Under the pieces are notes generated by a model. It worked only from the letters and a program-made list of their open reading frames with translations, did not search any database and was not told the DNA's origin. This document shows, piece by piece, positions 1-9,000 of a stretch of 64,000 bases of DNA. This stretch comes from Cytophagales bacterium (lineage in GTDB: Bacteria; Bacteroidota; Bacteroidia; Cytophagales; Spirosomataceae): contig JANSYO010000011.1 in NCBI GenBank assembly GCA_024742395.1, positions 32,549-96,548 of the forward strand. Direction: 5' to 3'. Within the stretch, counting starts at the first letter, position 1, and the number at the start of each line of letters is the position of its first letter. A program made the translations under genes and the position numbers.

Positions 1-987
1 AGCAATACCTGGCGAAGTAGTTATAGAATTCAAAGCGGCAACGCAGTCTTGCTGTCCACTGGATTTCATTCCCGATTGACCAGCACCTATACTTGCAGAA
101 ACGGTAGCAGAAAATTCAAATTCAGTTGTGACAATCAAGCCAGCCTCCCCTGCTATACCCAGCGTAACGTTTATATTTCCATTATTTGATGATTCATTGG
201 CAAGGGACTCGCTCATATTACGGCAAACCTCCTGATTGGTCTGAAAGGTCACTGTACTTTTATTTCCTGGTGGATTATGTAATATTAATTGGGGAATAGA
301 AGGCTCTTTAAATGAGCCCAGCGGTGGAATCGCTGTTGAAGACAAATCGACAAAAGGTCCTTCCACTACAAATGGTAAAACTATAATTGTATAATGATAT
401 TCTTGTTGACCAGTGGTTGGTAAAGTATTGTCGTTTCTTTCATATATCCGGATAGCCACCCAGCCTTCTGTCCTTCCAACTGGGAACGTATGTGTAATTC
501 GGTTACCTCTCTGAAAACGGGTAACAGAGGGGTCCCATTGCTCGAATTTTAATGTCGAATATTTTTCTAAACCATGAGTTGTAGCACTTTCATTTTGTCC
601 AGTAACGTACCCAAAGTCTGTAATGGTTGAATGATCGTTAAATGTACCTACACCAGTCCTAGGATCTTCTGGTTCCCAGATGGAGGTGTGGACATCTATT
701 GTAAAAGGGACTCCAGCCCTTGCTTTGTATCGTTTAGAAAGTGGAATGGAAGATATATCATAAAGTCCTGGCGTATTAAAGTCAGAAATATCCTTGTAGA
801 TAATGCCTTGCGGAGCTTCACCTCCAACAGTTTCTTGGCTGCTAAAAATAGATACAAAACCGCGAGTATCATGAATGTCCAGAGTTCCTGTATTTCCACT
901 AGGTAAAAAATTCCATTGAGTTTCAAACTGAGCCCTTGAATGCAGTGCGGAAACTAATATGATTAAAAAGAATAAAGCTTTTCTCAT
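1..987 (-). CDS. Secreted protein with PPGD-like segment, partial (C-terminus outside window)
   Basis: The frame is open from the ATG at 985-987 to base 1, giving 329 codons with no stop, so the protein continues beyond the window. The N-terminus (MRKALFFLIILVSALHSRAQ) is a signal peptide. The following ~200 residues look like beta-rich extracellular sequence with no catalytic motif I recognise. Around residues 235-300 there is an LILHNPPG segment, followed by an alternating small/hydrophobic stretch that resembles the LILRDPPGD segment of the giant protein at 34091-40306 and the VPGDNSF segment at 43991-49495. The LytTR gene upstream ends 1 nt before this ATG, so the two are almost certainly co-transcribed and probably translationally coupled. 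Function unknown; a cell-surface or secreted role is inferred. Confidence 0.8.
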   Translation of the reverse strand, partial: MRKALFFLIILVSALHSRAQFETQWNFLPSGNTGTLDIHDTRGFVSIFSSQETVGGEAPQGIIYKDISDFNTPGLYDISSIPLSKRYKARAGVPFTIDVHTSIWEPEDPRTGVGTFNDHSTITDFGYVTGQNESATTHGLEKYSTLKFEQWDPSVTRFQRGNRITHTFPVGRTEGWVAIRIYERNDNTLPTTGQQEYHYTIIVLPFVVEGPFVDLSSTAIPPLGSFKEPSIPQLILHNPPGNKSTVTFQTNQEVCRNMSESLANESSNNGNINVTLGIAGEAGLIVTTEFEFSATVSASIGAGQSGMKSSGQQDCVAALNSITTSPGIA

Positions 988-988
988 T

Positions 989-1348
989 TTAATTAGCGTT
1001 AATTAGTTTGTAAAAAGATTCTTTTCGACGACGCGAAATCTTTAAAATTTTTGGAAAACCATTCAATGAAAAGCTGATTACAACTCCATCTTCTTTTTTA
1101 TGCTTGGTTCTGGTAACATAGTGTGTATTCACCACTGTAGATCTGTTGATCCTAAAAAAATTATAACCTTCAAGACGCTTTTCTATGATGCCCATTGTGG
1201 TGGAGCTAAAAATTGAAGAGCCATCATTTAGAATTATAGTTGTATAGTTGGAGTCTGATTTAAGCAAGACAATTTGTTCTGGCGAGACTGTGCTTCGTGC
1301 ACCTATGTGAACTTTGTGATCAACAGTCTCTTTTATATTAGTTTTCAT
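989..1348 (-). CDS. Receiverless LytTR DNA-binding protein
   Basis: This 119-residue protein is essentially a single LytTR domain (about residues 20-118). It has the family's typical features: the SNYTTI strand, the FFRINRSTVVNTHYV segment, and the basic C-terminal SRRRKESF. There is no receiver or membrane domain, so it is not a classical response regulator. It is the first gene of a two-gene unit with the secreted protein at 1-987; only 1 nt separates them. Similar stand-alone or fused LytTR domains precede the surface proteins at 28357 and 34091. The natural inference is that it controls its own operon, perhaps through the sites at 1372-1421. How it senses a signal without a receiver is unclear. 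Confidence 0.88.
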   Translation of the reverse strand: MKTNIKETVDHKVHIGARSTVSPEQIVLLKSDSNYTTIILNDGSSIFSSTTMGIIEKRLEGYNFFRINRSTVVNTHYVTRTKHKKEDGVVISFSLNGFPKILKISRRRKESFYKLINAN

Positions 1349-1371
1349 GACTATGAAATTTTAGAGACCTA

Positions 1372-1421
1372 AATTGCCCATTCTATCAACAGGATTCGAA
1401 TCATCTAGGACGAATTGCCCA
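1372..1421 (-). promoter_or_regulatory. Candidate operator region of LytTR gene
   Basis: Two direct copies of AATTGCCCA (1372-1380 and 1413-1421, starts 41 nt apart) flank a perfect palindrome GATTCGAATC (1393-1402). The palindrome lies 44 nt upstream of the LytTR start. The same palindrome lies 37 nt upstream of the LytTR-fusion gene at 34091. Regulatory role is inferred from position and recurrence. Confidence 0.4.
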
Positions 1422-1533
1422 AATTATTAAACGAATCGTAGGTTTCATTTATCGAAGAGAAAATAGGAGCGTTTACAAAAGTCCATCACTTACCGCAGAT
1501 GATAAGCTTTTATGATCTTTGGAAAATTAAGCG

Positions 1534-2259
1534 TCAGATAGTACGTATCCTTTGGAGTAATTCCTCCTTACTTGTTTTGCTTATGGGAAGAGTTTTCCCA
1601 TTAATTGTTAGGTTTTGGCTGGTAACTTCAACGATGTGCGTGAGATTTACAATGTATGATCTATGAATGCGTACGAACGGATGGGAGGGTAACTTTGACT
1701 CCATTTCTTTCATGGTGATCACTACCAAGTGTTCTTTGGTTGTAGTGTAAATTCGACAATAATTACGTTCTGCTTCTATGTATTCAATTTCGTCAATGGC
1801 CAGCTTGATCATTTTTTCATTGTCTCGAATAAAAACATAACCTTCCAATATGGCTATTGGTTTTTGTGGTGAATTGGCGATTTGATCTTCTTTTAACCTG
1901 TTTTCGACCAGCTGAATTGCACGTTGTAAATCGAGTTTTTTAAATGGCTTGGAAATAAAAGCGTGTGGTTTTGCCTCTTTTGCCAGATCGAAATGCTTTT
2001 CATCGGAGTTGGCGGTGAGAAATATTATTGGAATATCATCTGATTCTTTCACCTTTTTCGCGAGTTCTATTCCATTCATTTTACCTTTCAGCTGAATATC
2101 TAGCAATAGAATATCAGGTTTATTTTGAGCGATATGTAGTAATGCTTCTTCTGCTCTAGGCAAAATTCCAATGACATCATAACCCATACTACTCAGGTCC
2201 AAAGAAATATTAGCCGCTATGAGCATTTCATCTTCTACGATTAATATTTTCGTTTTCAT
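1534..2259 (-). CDS. LytTR-type response regulator
   Basis: The 241-residue protein has a receiver domain (residues ~4-120) and a LytTR DNA-binding domain (~130-240). Acidic residues E9, D10 and E11 and the phosphoacceptor D54 (LLLDIQLKG) are present, as are the conserved Thr (FLTA) and Lys (ISKPF). The reading frame could extend one codon to a TTG, but the ATG at 2257-2259 is the better start: it overlaps the stop of the upstream kinase gene by 1 nt (TGATG), a sign of translational coupling. The partner kinase is the gene at 2259-4196. By family knowledge it binds promoter direct repeats after phosphorylation; the targets are unknown, though the LytTR/secreted-protein pair next door is an obvious candidate. 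Confidence 0.93.
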   Translation of the reverse strand: MKTKILIVEDEMLIAANISLDLSSMGYDVIGILPRAEEALLHIAQNKPDILLLDIQLKGKMNGIELAKKVKESDDIPIIFLTANSDEKHFDLAKEAKPHAFISKPFKKLDLQRAIQLVENRLKEDQIANSPQKPIAILEGYVFIRDNEKMIKLAIDEIEYIEAERNYCRIYTTTKEHLVVITMKEMESKLPSHPFVRIHRSYIVNLTHIVEVTSQNLTINGKTLPISKTSKEELLQRIRTI

Positions 2260-4196
2260 CAAGCGGCTTGATCAAGTTTAAAAGTGAAGGAAATTTCAGT
2301 GCCTTTTTCGTTTTTTTCTTGCATTTCTCCATTCAGCTGCATAGTGAGCAATTGAATTAAACGCGAACCGAAACCAGTTCCTTGAGCCTTGTGGCCTATT
2401 ATTTTTCCGATACCGTTGTCAGATACGTTAAGCCTTATGACTCTTCCACCTTCTCTACTCATGCTAATTTTAATCTTGCCCTCATCATTTTTAGGGAAAG
2501 CGTATTTCAGAGCATTGGTCAGTAGCTCGTTCACAATTAATCCAATAGGCACGGCCGTATCTACGTCTAGTTCGAGCTGGTCCATAGCACATTCTATTTT
2601 TACTTTATCCTCTGCATTAAAACTGTCCAGAATTCCCTCACCTAAATTGATAAAATAGTCTTTCATTTCAATGCTTCCCAGGTTTGTTCCTTGATATAAC
2701 TTTTGATGAATGATACCCATGCTCTGCACCCGGTTTTGGCTGGCAATCATGGCGTCTTTTGTAGGCGAATCTTCCAATTGGGCAGATTGAAGAGCAATTA
2801 GACTTTTCACCATTTCTAGGTTATTCTTTACACGGTGATGTATTTCTTTGAGCAGGAGTTCGTTTTCGGCATTTTTGACAGCAATTTCATTTTTAGCCTT
2901 TTGATTTTTTCTGAAAGAATAGTACAGGCCTGCCAGTAGGAGAACCAGAATTCCCAGGGCAGTTAAGGTGATGATTTGTGTACGGTTTTTCTGAGCCAGA
3001 AGCTCACTCTGGGCCGCCAGAGCTTCATCCTTTTTTCCGGTTTCGTATTTGATGACGGCTTCATTTTCCAGGCTTTCTATTTTACTGGCGTAGAGTCGCT
3101 GCTGAGCAGCATCGGCCTTCTGAGTATAGATCAGAGCATTTTTATAGTCTCTCAGAGCTTCATAGCATTCTGCAATTTTCTGATAGTCCGCTACGATATT
3201 TTCATTGTCTTTTTCCTCATAAGCCTTAATTCCTGCCAGCAAATTGTCAATCGCGAGCTGATATTTTCCAAGCTTCTGATAAGCCCAGCCAACCTGTGTA
3301 AGCCAGGTGGCAGACCTCTCTTTACCAATCTGAATTACGCAGAGGTCATACGCTTTTTGATAGGCTTTCAGAGCCTCTTCATTTTTGTCAAGCCCTAGAT
3401 AGGCGTCTCCTTTGAAGTTCCAGACTCTAACTTCCACAAAAACCTCGTTGGGCACTTTTTCGTTGACAATACGTAAACACTCATCAGCGGCTTTGAGGGC
3501 TTTTTTGTGCTGGCCCGCTAAAATGTAAGCATTGATATAACCGAGGTAAGTGTAGGAAAGCGAGGGATAACTCTCAGTGTCTCTGAAAATCGGAGCAGCT
3601 AAATCCAGATATTTCAGGGCTTTTTCAGCGTCTTTTGTTACGATATAAGAATTGGCGAGCATTCGGTAAGAGGATGCTATTCCTTCTTGGTCCTCCACTT
3701 TTTCATAGAGCTCAATAGCTTTGAAAATATGAGACTGAGCTTCGGGAATCTGTCTTTCATTGATGTAGTCGTAAGCCACAGACCGATGAGTTTGTGCCGT
3801 TTTTTGCTCATTGCCTGAAAGCTCATAGTTTTTCAAAGCCCGTAGACTATGCTTAATCACCGAGTCACGGGAGTATAAACCATGATAACCGTACCACTCC
3901 GCGAAGGCCGAATAAAAGTCACCTATAAGTTCTTTATTTTTTGTTTTGATGGCCCTTTCAATGCCTGTTTGTGCTACCTCGGGATAAATCCCTATTTCAT
4001 GATTATAATGTTTATGAAGCCAGGTCAAAACTGAATCGATAGGCTGAGCCAAAACACTGTCTTTTACCTCCACTGAATAATGGTCAGACTTCTGTGCGTT
4101 GGCAAAAGTCTGATTAAATAGATAGAATAGCAGTATTAGTACAGTAGACCTCGTCGGAGTCAAAACTCTGAGATTTATAGGTGATTTTGATAGCAA
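2259..4196 (-). CDS. TPR-containing sensor histidine kinase (HisKA_2 type)
   Basis: This 645-residue kinase starts with an export signal (VLILLFYLFNQTFANA). About 350 residues of tetratricopeptide repeats follow, predicted to be periplasmic. One membrane segment (IITLTALGILVLLLAGLYY) follows near residue 410. The dimerisation/phosphotransfer helix is EIHHRVKNNLEMVKSLIAL, the HisKA_2 signature with the phospho-accepting His, and a HATPase domain follows (N-box NELLTNALKYAF, G-boxes DNGIGK and GTGFGSRL). It overlaps the downstream LytTR response regulator by 1 nt, so the two form an operon and a cognate pair. The TPR region presumably senses a protein or peptide ligand; the stimulus cannot be read from sequence. 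Confidence 0.92.
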   Translation of the reverse strand: MLSKSPINLRVLTPTRSTVLILLFYLFNQTFANAQKSDHYSVEVKDSVLAQPIDSVLTWLHKHYNHEIGIYPEVAQTGIERAIKTKNKELIGDFYSAFAEWYGYHGLYSRDSVIKHSLRALKNYELSGNEQKTAQTHRSVAYDYINERQIPEAQSHIFKAIELYEKVEDQEGIASSYRMLANSYIVTKDAEKALKYLDLAAPIFRDTESYPSLSYTYLGYINAYILAGQHKKALKAADECLRIVNEKVPNEVFVEVRVWNFKGDAYLGLDKNEEALKAYQKAYDLCVIQIGKERSATWLTQVGWAYQKLGKYQLAIDNLLAGIKAYEEKDNENIVADYQKIAECYEALRDYKNALIYTQKADAAQQRLYASKIESLENEAVIKYETGKKDEALAAQSELLAQKNRTQIITLTALGILVLLLAGLYYSFRKNQKAKNEIAVKNAENELLLKEIHHRVKNNLEMVKSLIALQSAQLEDSPTKDAMIASQNRVQSMGIIHQKLYQGTNLGSIEMKDYFINLGEGILDSFNAEDKVKIECAMDQLELDVDTAVPIGLIVNELLTNALKYAFPKNDEGKIKISMSREGGRVIRLNVSDNGIGKIIGHKAQGTGFGSRLIQLLTMQLNGEMQEKNEKGTEISFTFKLDQAA

Positions 4197-4257
4197 TTGT
4201 CAATCTAATGATTTTGCCTCTTTTCTTTGAATGATTAGACGATTTTTTGAGTGAGCG

Positions 4258-4280
4258 GTAAGCATTTTTTAAATGCTTAC
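4258..4280. promoter_or_regulatory. Perfect 10-bp inverted repeat in divergent promoter region
   Basis: GTAAGCATTT and AAATGCTTAC are separated by TTT. The repeat lies between the divergent kinase gene (start 4196) and the lipoprotein gene (start 4503), where no terminator is needed. It is 61 nt upstream of the kinase start, so an operator or a structured leader is more likely. The rest of the 306-nt spacer is AT-rich and holds the C-tract at 4365-4374 and no credible gene. Confidence 0.5.
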
Positions 4281-4364
4281 TTGCCAAAACAGTATTCTCT
4301 TCTATAAAAACTAAATATTTTAAAAAATACACCCTACCGATAAATAAGTTTTTTTGGAAAATAG

Positions 4365-4374
4365 CCCCCCCCCC
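4365..4374. repeat. Homopolymeric C10 tract in intergenic region
   Basis: Ten consecutive C residues lie in an otherwise AT-rich divergent promoter region. Such tracts are prone to slipped-strand length changes and can alter promoter spacing. Whether this one varies is unknown, and it is also a place where assembly errors are common. Confidence 0.7.
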
Positions 4375-4502
4375 TGCATAGATTGTGCCACCGTTTTAAA
4401 ACAGAAAGGCCAATAATTCATACTTTTACTTTGCTCATAGCAAGGGCTAAATGTCTACGTATAAACTAAACCGTCTGTGGAGGTTCCGCAGATAAACTCA
4501 CA

Positions 4503-6026
4503 ATGAAAAAATTAATAAACATGACACTACTTTCTACCGCCCTTGCTTTTATTGGATTGTGGGGGTGTAATGATTCTGATTTAATACCGGAGGTTTCTAT
4601 TTCTGAGTATTCAATTATTGATGGGGATACGATTAAAAACCAAATACCTCCTGGGTTAGCAAAACGAATTATTGATGACCCGACGAACACAAACGCAGTG
4701 ATTGTTGGCGACACAATTGTTATCTATAAAGGAACATTCGAAAAATTAGCCAAGCCAAGCCCTAAGGTTAACGCTCTGAGTAAAAAAGGAGCCAATAAAG
4801 TAAATTACGTGGCCTTGGGTGGCAGTTTATCTTCAGGGGTAAGAGATGGGGGATATTTCAATGAAGGAATGCTAACTTCTTTCCCAAGCCTTCTAGCCAA
4901 TCAATTGGGTATAAGTGATTTTAGCTTACCCCTGTTCGACAAATCTGAGTTTAATGGTTTCGGAAAAAAGGAAAAGACCAATGAAAACTTCTCCGGAGGG
5001 CCAGTGCCAAAAATGAAATATGTGAAGAATAATATAGCCTCTTTTCAATTTGTCGATGGGAATTACAAGTTTCCGTCTCTTGAAAAAAATAAAAATTTAG
5101 ACTGTATAGCAAGTCCATATTTTTTATATAACAATCTGGATTTGAATAAGAGTATAAACAGCGGCGGACTTGGCGAGGAAATGGTTAAAGGTAAATCGAC
5201 TCGGACCCTTGGGTACAATCTTTCAAATAGGCTAGGTGATGATAGGGCAATTGGAGTCTGGCTCAAAGAAAAAGACGTTGACCTTTTTACGTTGGAGTAT
5301 GGATGGTATGAGTACTTAGAAAACCCTTCCGAAGATCCTGGATTGCTGGTTTCTAGGCTATCGGAACTAAAGGCCATAAAAAATTTATCAAATCAGAAGC
5401 CCTTCGCTTGGGAACTCTACTATAAGCATGGCTTACTTCTTGAACAAATGCGAGAAAACGGAGTAAAATACGGATTCCTATTGAATATTCCTTTCTACGA
5501 TGATATTCCACTTCATTACAAGTATACTGCTGATCAACTTTATAAAATTATTGGTTCAACGCCGCTGTATGTCGACGGCTATCCGTATTATGATAGACAG
5601 GACTGGACGTTTGAGCCTTCAGGGGCTATTGACTCCTTGTTTAGTCCTAAAGTGAATATTGCTTTGAAAAAAGGGCTAAGTTCTGAAAATTCACTGCATG
5701 GCTTTCATATTAACGGCAAAAGTGAAATTGAAAGAAAGAATGGAAGTATTCAGAGGATAAATGAAGAAATGAAATTCCTATGCGATTTCTATGGATATAC
5801 TGTAATTGATCTAAACTCAATCTATAGCAGAATAAAAAGAGGTGAATATGTAACCCATGATGGGGTAAGAATTGACGGCCGTTGGCCAGAAGGTAATTTC
5901 TTTTCAGAAGATGGTATTTATCCTACAGCATTAGGGCAAGCCGTTATTACCAATGAAATTATCAATGAGCTCAATAAATCTGCGGGAACTTCTATCCCAC
6001 TTATTTCAATCACTCAATTTAACTAA
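4503..6026 (+). CDS. Degenerate SGNH/GDSL-hydrolase-like lipoprotein
   Basis: This 507-residue protein carries a lipoprotein signal (lipobox IGLWGC, Cys22). The layout follows SGNH hydrolases common in Bacteroidota: block I VALGGSLSSGVRDGGY (Ser108), a middle block at 260-271, and a C-terminal block SEDGIYPTALGQA (D470). Expected catalytic features are changed. The middle block reads FTLEYGWYEYL where family members usually have a G-x-N-D motif, and the C-terminal His of the DG-x-HPT motif is Tyr473. It may therefore be a binding protein or an altered enzyme. It is followed after 7 nt by the secreted esterase-like gene at 6034, probably as an operon. The sequence TGTCTAC at 4452-4458 upstream matches half of the element at 40675. 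Confidence 0.75.
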   Translation: MKKLINMTLLSTALAFIGLWGCNDSDLIPEVSISEYSIIDGDTIKNQIPPGLAKRIIDDPTNTNAVIVGDTIVIYKGTFEKLAKPSPKVNALSKKGANKVNYVALGGSLSSGVRDGGYFNEGMLTSFPSLLANQLGISDFSLPLFDKSEFNGFGKKEKTNENFSGGPVPKMKYVKNNIASFQFVDGNYKFPSLEKNKNLDCIASPYFLYNNLDLNKSINSGGLGEEMVKGKSTRTLGYNLSNRLGDDRAIGVWLKEKDVDLFTLEYGWYEYLENPSEDPGLLVSRLSELKAIKNLSNQKPFAWELYYKHGLLLEQMRENGVKYGFLLNIPFYDDIPLHYKYTADQLYKIIGSTPLYVDGYPYYDRQDWTFEPSGAIDSLFSPKVNIALKKGLSSENSLHGFHINGKSEIERKNGSIQRINEEMKFLCDFYGYTVIDLNSIYSRIKRGEYVTHDGVRIDGRWPEGNFFSEDGIYPTALGQAVITNEIINELNKSAGTSIPLISITQFN

Positions 6027-6033
6027 GACCACC

Positions 6034-9000
6034 ATGAAATTATTCGTATCGCTTTCAAGAAGGTCAATGGCCTTCCTGACACTTCTTTTATTGCTCTCAT
6101 TGAAGAGCAATGCTCAATCCTCTGATTGGCGTTTAATTACCTGGCCAACAGAAGGAGCTGTTTTTCAGGAACATGCCAGCACACAGTTGTACGTGACAGG
6201 CCAAATTCCTATCCAAAACTATACATCTTCAATTTTCAAAGTTAGACTTGAGAAAAAAAACTCATCTGGAAACTGGGAGCAGAAAAGTTTTACCACATTA
6301 ACCAGTGCCTCACATTTTAAAGATTTTCCTAATACCGGTATAACTGGTTACTTTTTAAGTCTAAACCCAGGAAGTAATCCCAAAGGATGGTACCGCATAA
6401 GTCTCGGATTTCAGTTTGGTATTTTTCCATTCATTGTACTCGATACCCGTGAGGTGGGTATTGGTGATGTCTATTTTATTGCTGGGCAGTCTAATGCCGC
6501 GGGGGCGTACTGGCAATCAGTAGGGGATGATCATGTTCCATTTTTTAGCTCCCAAGTTAATAATAAAATGGCTAGGTATATTAGAGGAAATGATGAACAG
6601 GGTAATTACAATTTGTTGGTAAGTGGAAATACACTTCAAAAAGTAAAAACTGTTCCCATTGGAAACCTTACTTCATTCTCTGAGTTAACAGCGGGAATTG
6701 ACAATTCTACGGTTAATAATAGAAATGGTATTTACCCATCAGGGGAAACATCTTGGTATTGGTCAGACTTTGCTAATAAAATAGCAAATACAGGCACTCC
6801 AGTTCTATTATTCAATACAGCAATTTCTAATTCACCTCTCGGCCCTACTCCTTATAGTCATCAGGAGAGCTGGAACTATAATAATTATGGCACATCACAC
6901 CTTTTAAAAAGATTTGAATCTACTTTAGATAACTTTGGTCAAATTTTCGGGGCAAGGGCTGTTTTATGGCATCAGGGAGAGAGAGATGTATGGGAGGTAA
7001 ATTCTACTGATTATTTTACACAATATCAAAATAGCTTAACAAGGTTGATAGATAGTTCGAGAGCTAAATTAGGTTCTGAACTTAATTGGTATGTTTCAGA
7101 AGTATCCCATTTCAGAGCTACTGCTGATTCACCATCTCAATTCGGAAGGACCGTAACAACCTGGCAACCGGGATGTGCAGCTACAGATTTTCCCAAGAAA
7201 ATGGTTTCTTCAGATTTGAGGTCTAAACAAGCGAACGTACTTAATGCTAGACCTAATGTTTATGCAGGAATAAATTCAGACGACTCATTCAATGAATGTG
7301 CCAGAGGTGATCGTCAAAAAGTTCACTTCACGGGTTCAAATTTAGGAAACATTTCAGACGCATGGATCGACTCATTAAATTCGCAATCACCCAGTGTACC
7401 GCCAACTCAAACGATCCCTCTGGAGACAGTTAGTTTAAGTGGGACTACCTATACTTTAAAAGCACCGGCTTTTCCTAGTGCAGAATATTTCTGGGTATTA
7501 AATAGCGGCACTATAAGTTCGTCTCCTGAATCAAGAACAAAAAATATACAGCTAGGAGCAGATGATTTTATAGTTTGTTATATTAAAAAGACTGATGGTC
7601 GTCTATACATGACACAGCCTTTTACTCGAGTTCCTCCAAAACTTTTAAGCCCATCATCTTCATCAGTTAATTTTAGTTCAAACCAAAATCAGACTTTAAG
7701 TGTCGATTCTAAAGGTTTAATTTGGTATGTTGATTCTAAGCCAGATTGGGTTTCATTTACAAGCAATAGTCAACAGAATTTAAATCTTACTGCCTCTACC
7801 AATAACACAGGCTCCAGTCGCTCTGGTAGTGTGATTTTGAAGGAATTAGAAGGTACAACAACTAAAACAATTTCTGTTAATCAAAATAGTAATAGCTCTG
7901 GTGCGGACCTCTCCCTCACCTCCCTCACCCCCACCTCAGCCTCAGCCGGTTGGGGAAGCCCTAATTATAACGGCTTAAATGTAGGAGGGAATGACATCTA
8001 CATCAGTGGAATAAAATATACCCAAGGGATCGGTACCCATGCCCAAAGCCATATTAACTACAACATTCCCTCAGGCTATCAGTATTTCAAAGGGAAAGTT
8101 GGGAGAGATGATGCAGCTGATGGTTGTAATTGTGGCGATATGTTGACATCTTTTACCATTAAACTGAATGGAGCTACGGTCTGGAATAGCGGCCAGCATG
8201 GTATTAGTACACCGGCAGAAGATTTTAATATCAACCTTGGTGGTTCAGGCGGAACACTTGAATTAATCAATAATGCTGGTGCAAATAACTGGGGAGATTG
8301 GGCCGATTGGGTCAATATTTATTTAAGTAATACCATTGGAAATAATAGTATCCCGGAGCCCACATACTATTATTCAAATCCTGCAAGCATCAGTAGTGGT
8401 CAGAGTAGCACTCTTAATGCCACTTGTAGTACAGGATTAGTCACATGGAGTACAGGTCAAACTGGCTCGGGAGTATCTGTATCGCCATCTGTAACTACGA
8501 GTTACACCGTTCGTTGTGTCAGCGGCTCTCTGCAATCAGATCCCCGTACGGTATCAGTTACAGTATCTGGTGGTGGTACATGCTCAGTTTTGAGTAATAA
8601 TTTAGTGATGGGAACATGGAATATTACCGGGGATCAATTGGTAACCAGAAATTTCCACAACGATTTCTGGTTAGTTCAAAAAGTAAACGTGAATGGATCA
8701 CAATATGATGAGTTTGTGGTGCGTGCCGGAGAAATGCTCCAAAGGTCAGATGTCAGTTTGAATAATAGCTCATACAGTGGTTTGGTAAATTGTTATGCCT
8801 TAGAATATTCTGCCTATGGTGGTTTACTAGGGCCAAATCACACAAGCACAGTTCCGTTTGCTACACCTGTGGGATACACACTTTATTATGCTCAGGATGG
8901 CACACCCTATTATTCCAATTATAACACCTCTTCGGGAGCCATTACTAATAATGGCTGTTACAGAATAAAATCTTTAGCTAATAATTACTATTTGACTGCC

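Noticed and set aside
1391..1402. GGATTCGAATC resembles a tRNA T-arm
   Set aside because: The flanking bases do not form the 5-bp T-stem, and no acceptor, D or anticodon arms fit around it.
2976..3398. 140-codon plus-strand ORF
   Set aside because: It is antisense to the TPR region of the histidine kinase and has no independent support.
4114..4332. 72-codon minus-strand ORF upstream of the TPR kinase
   Set aside because: It overlaps the kinase start and the palindrome, and its product is low-complexity Lys/Ser/Ile-rich sequence.
5953..6033. Upstream extension of the esterase-like frame
   Set aside because: It overlaps the SGNH gene end, and the ATG at 6034 directly starts a clear signal peptide 7 nt after the preceding stop.
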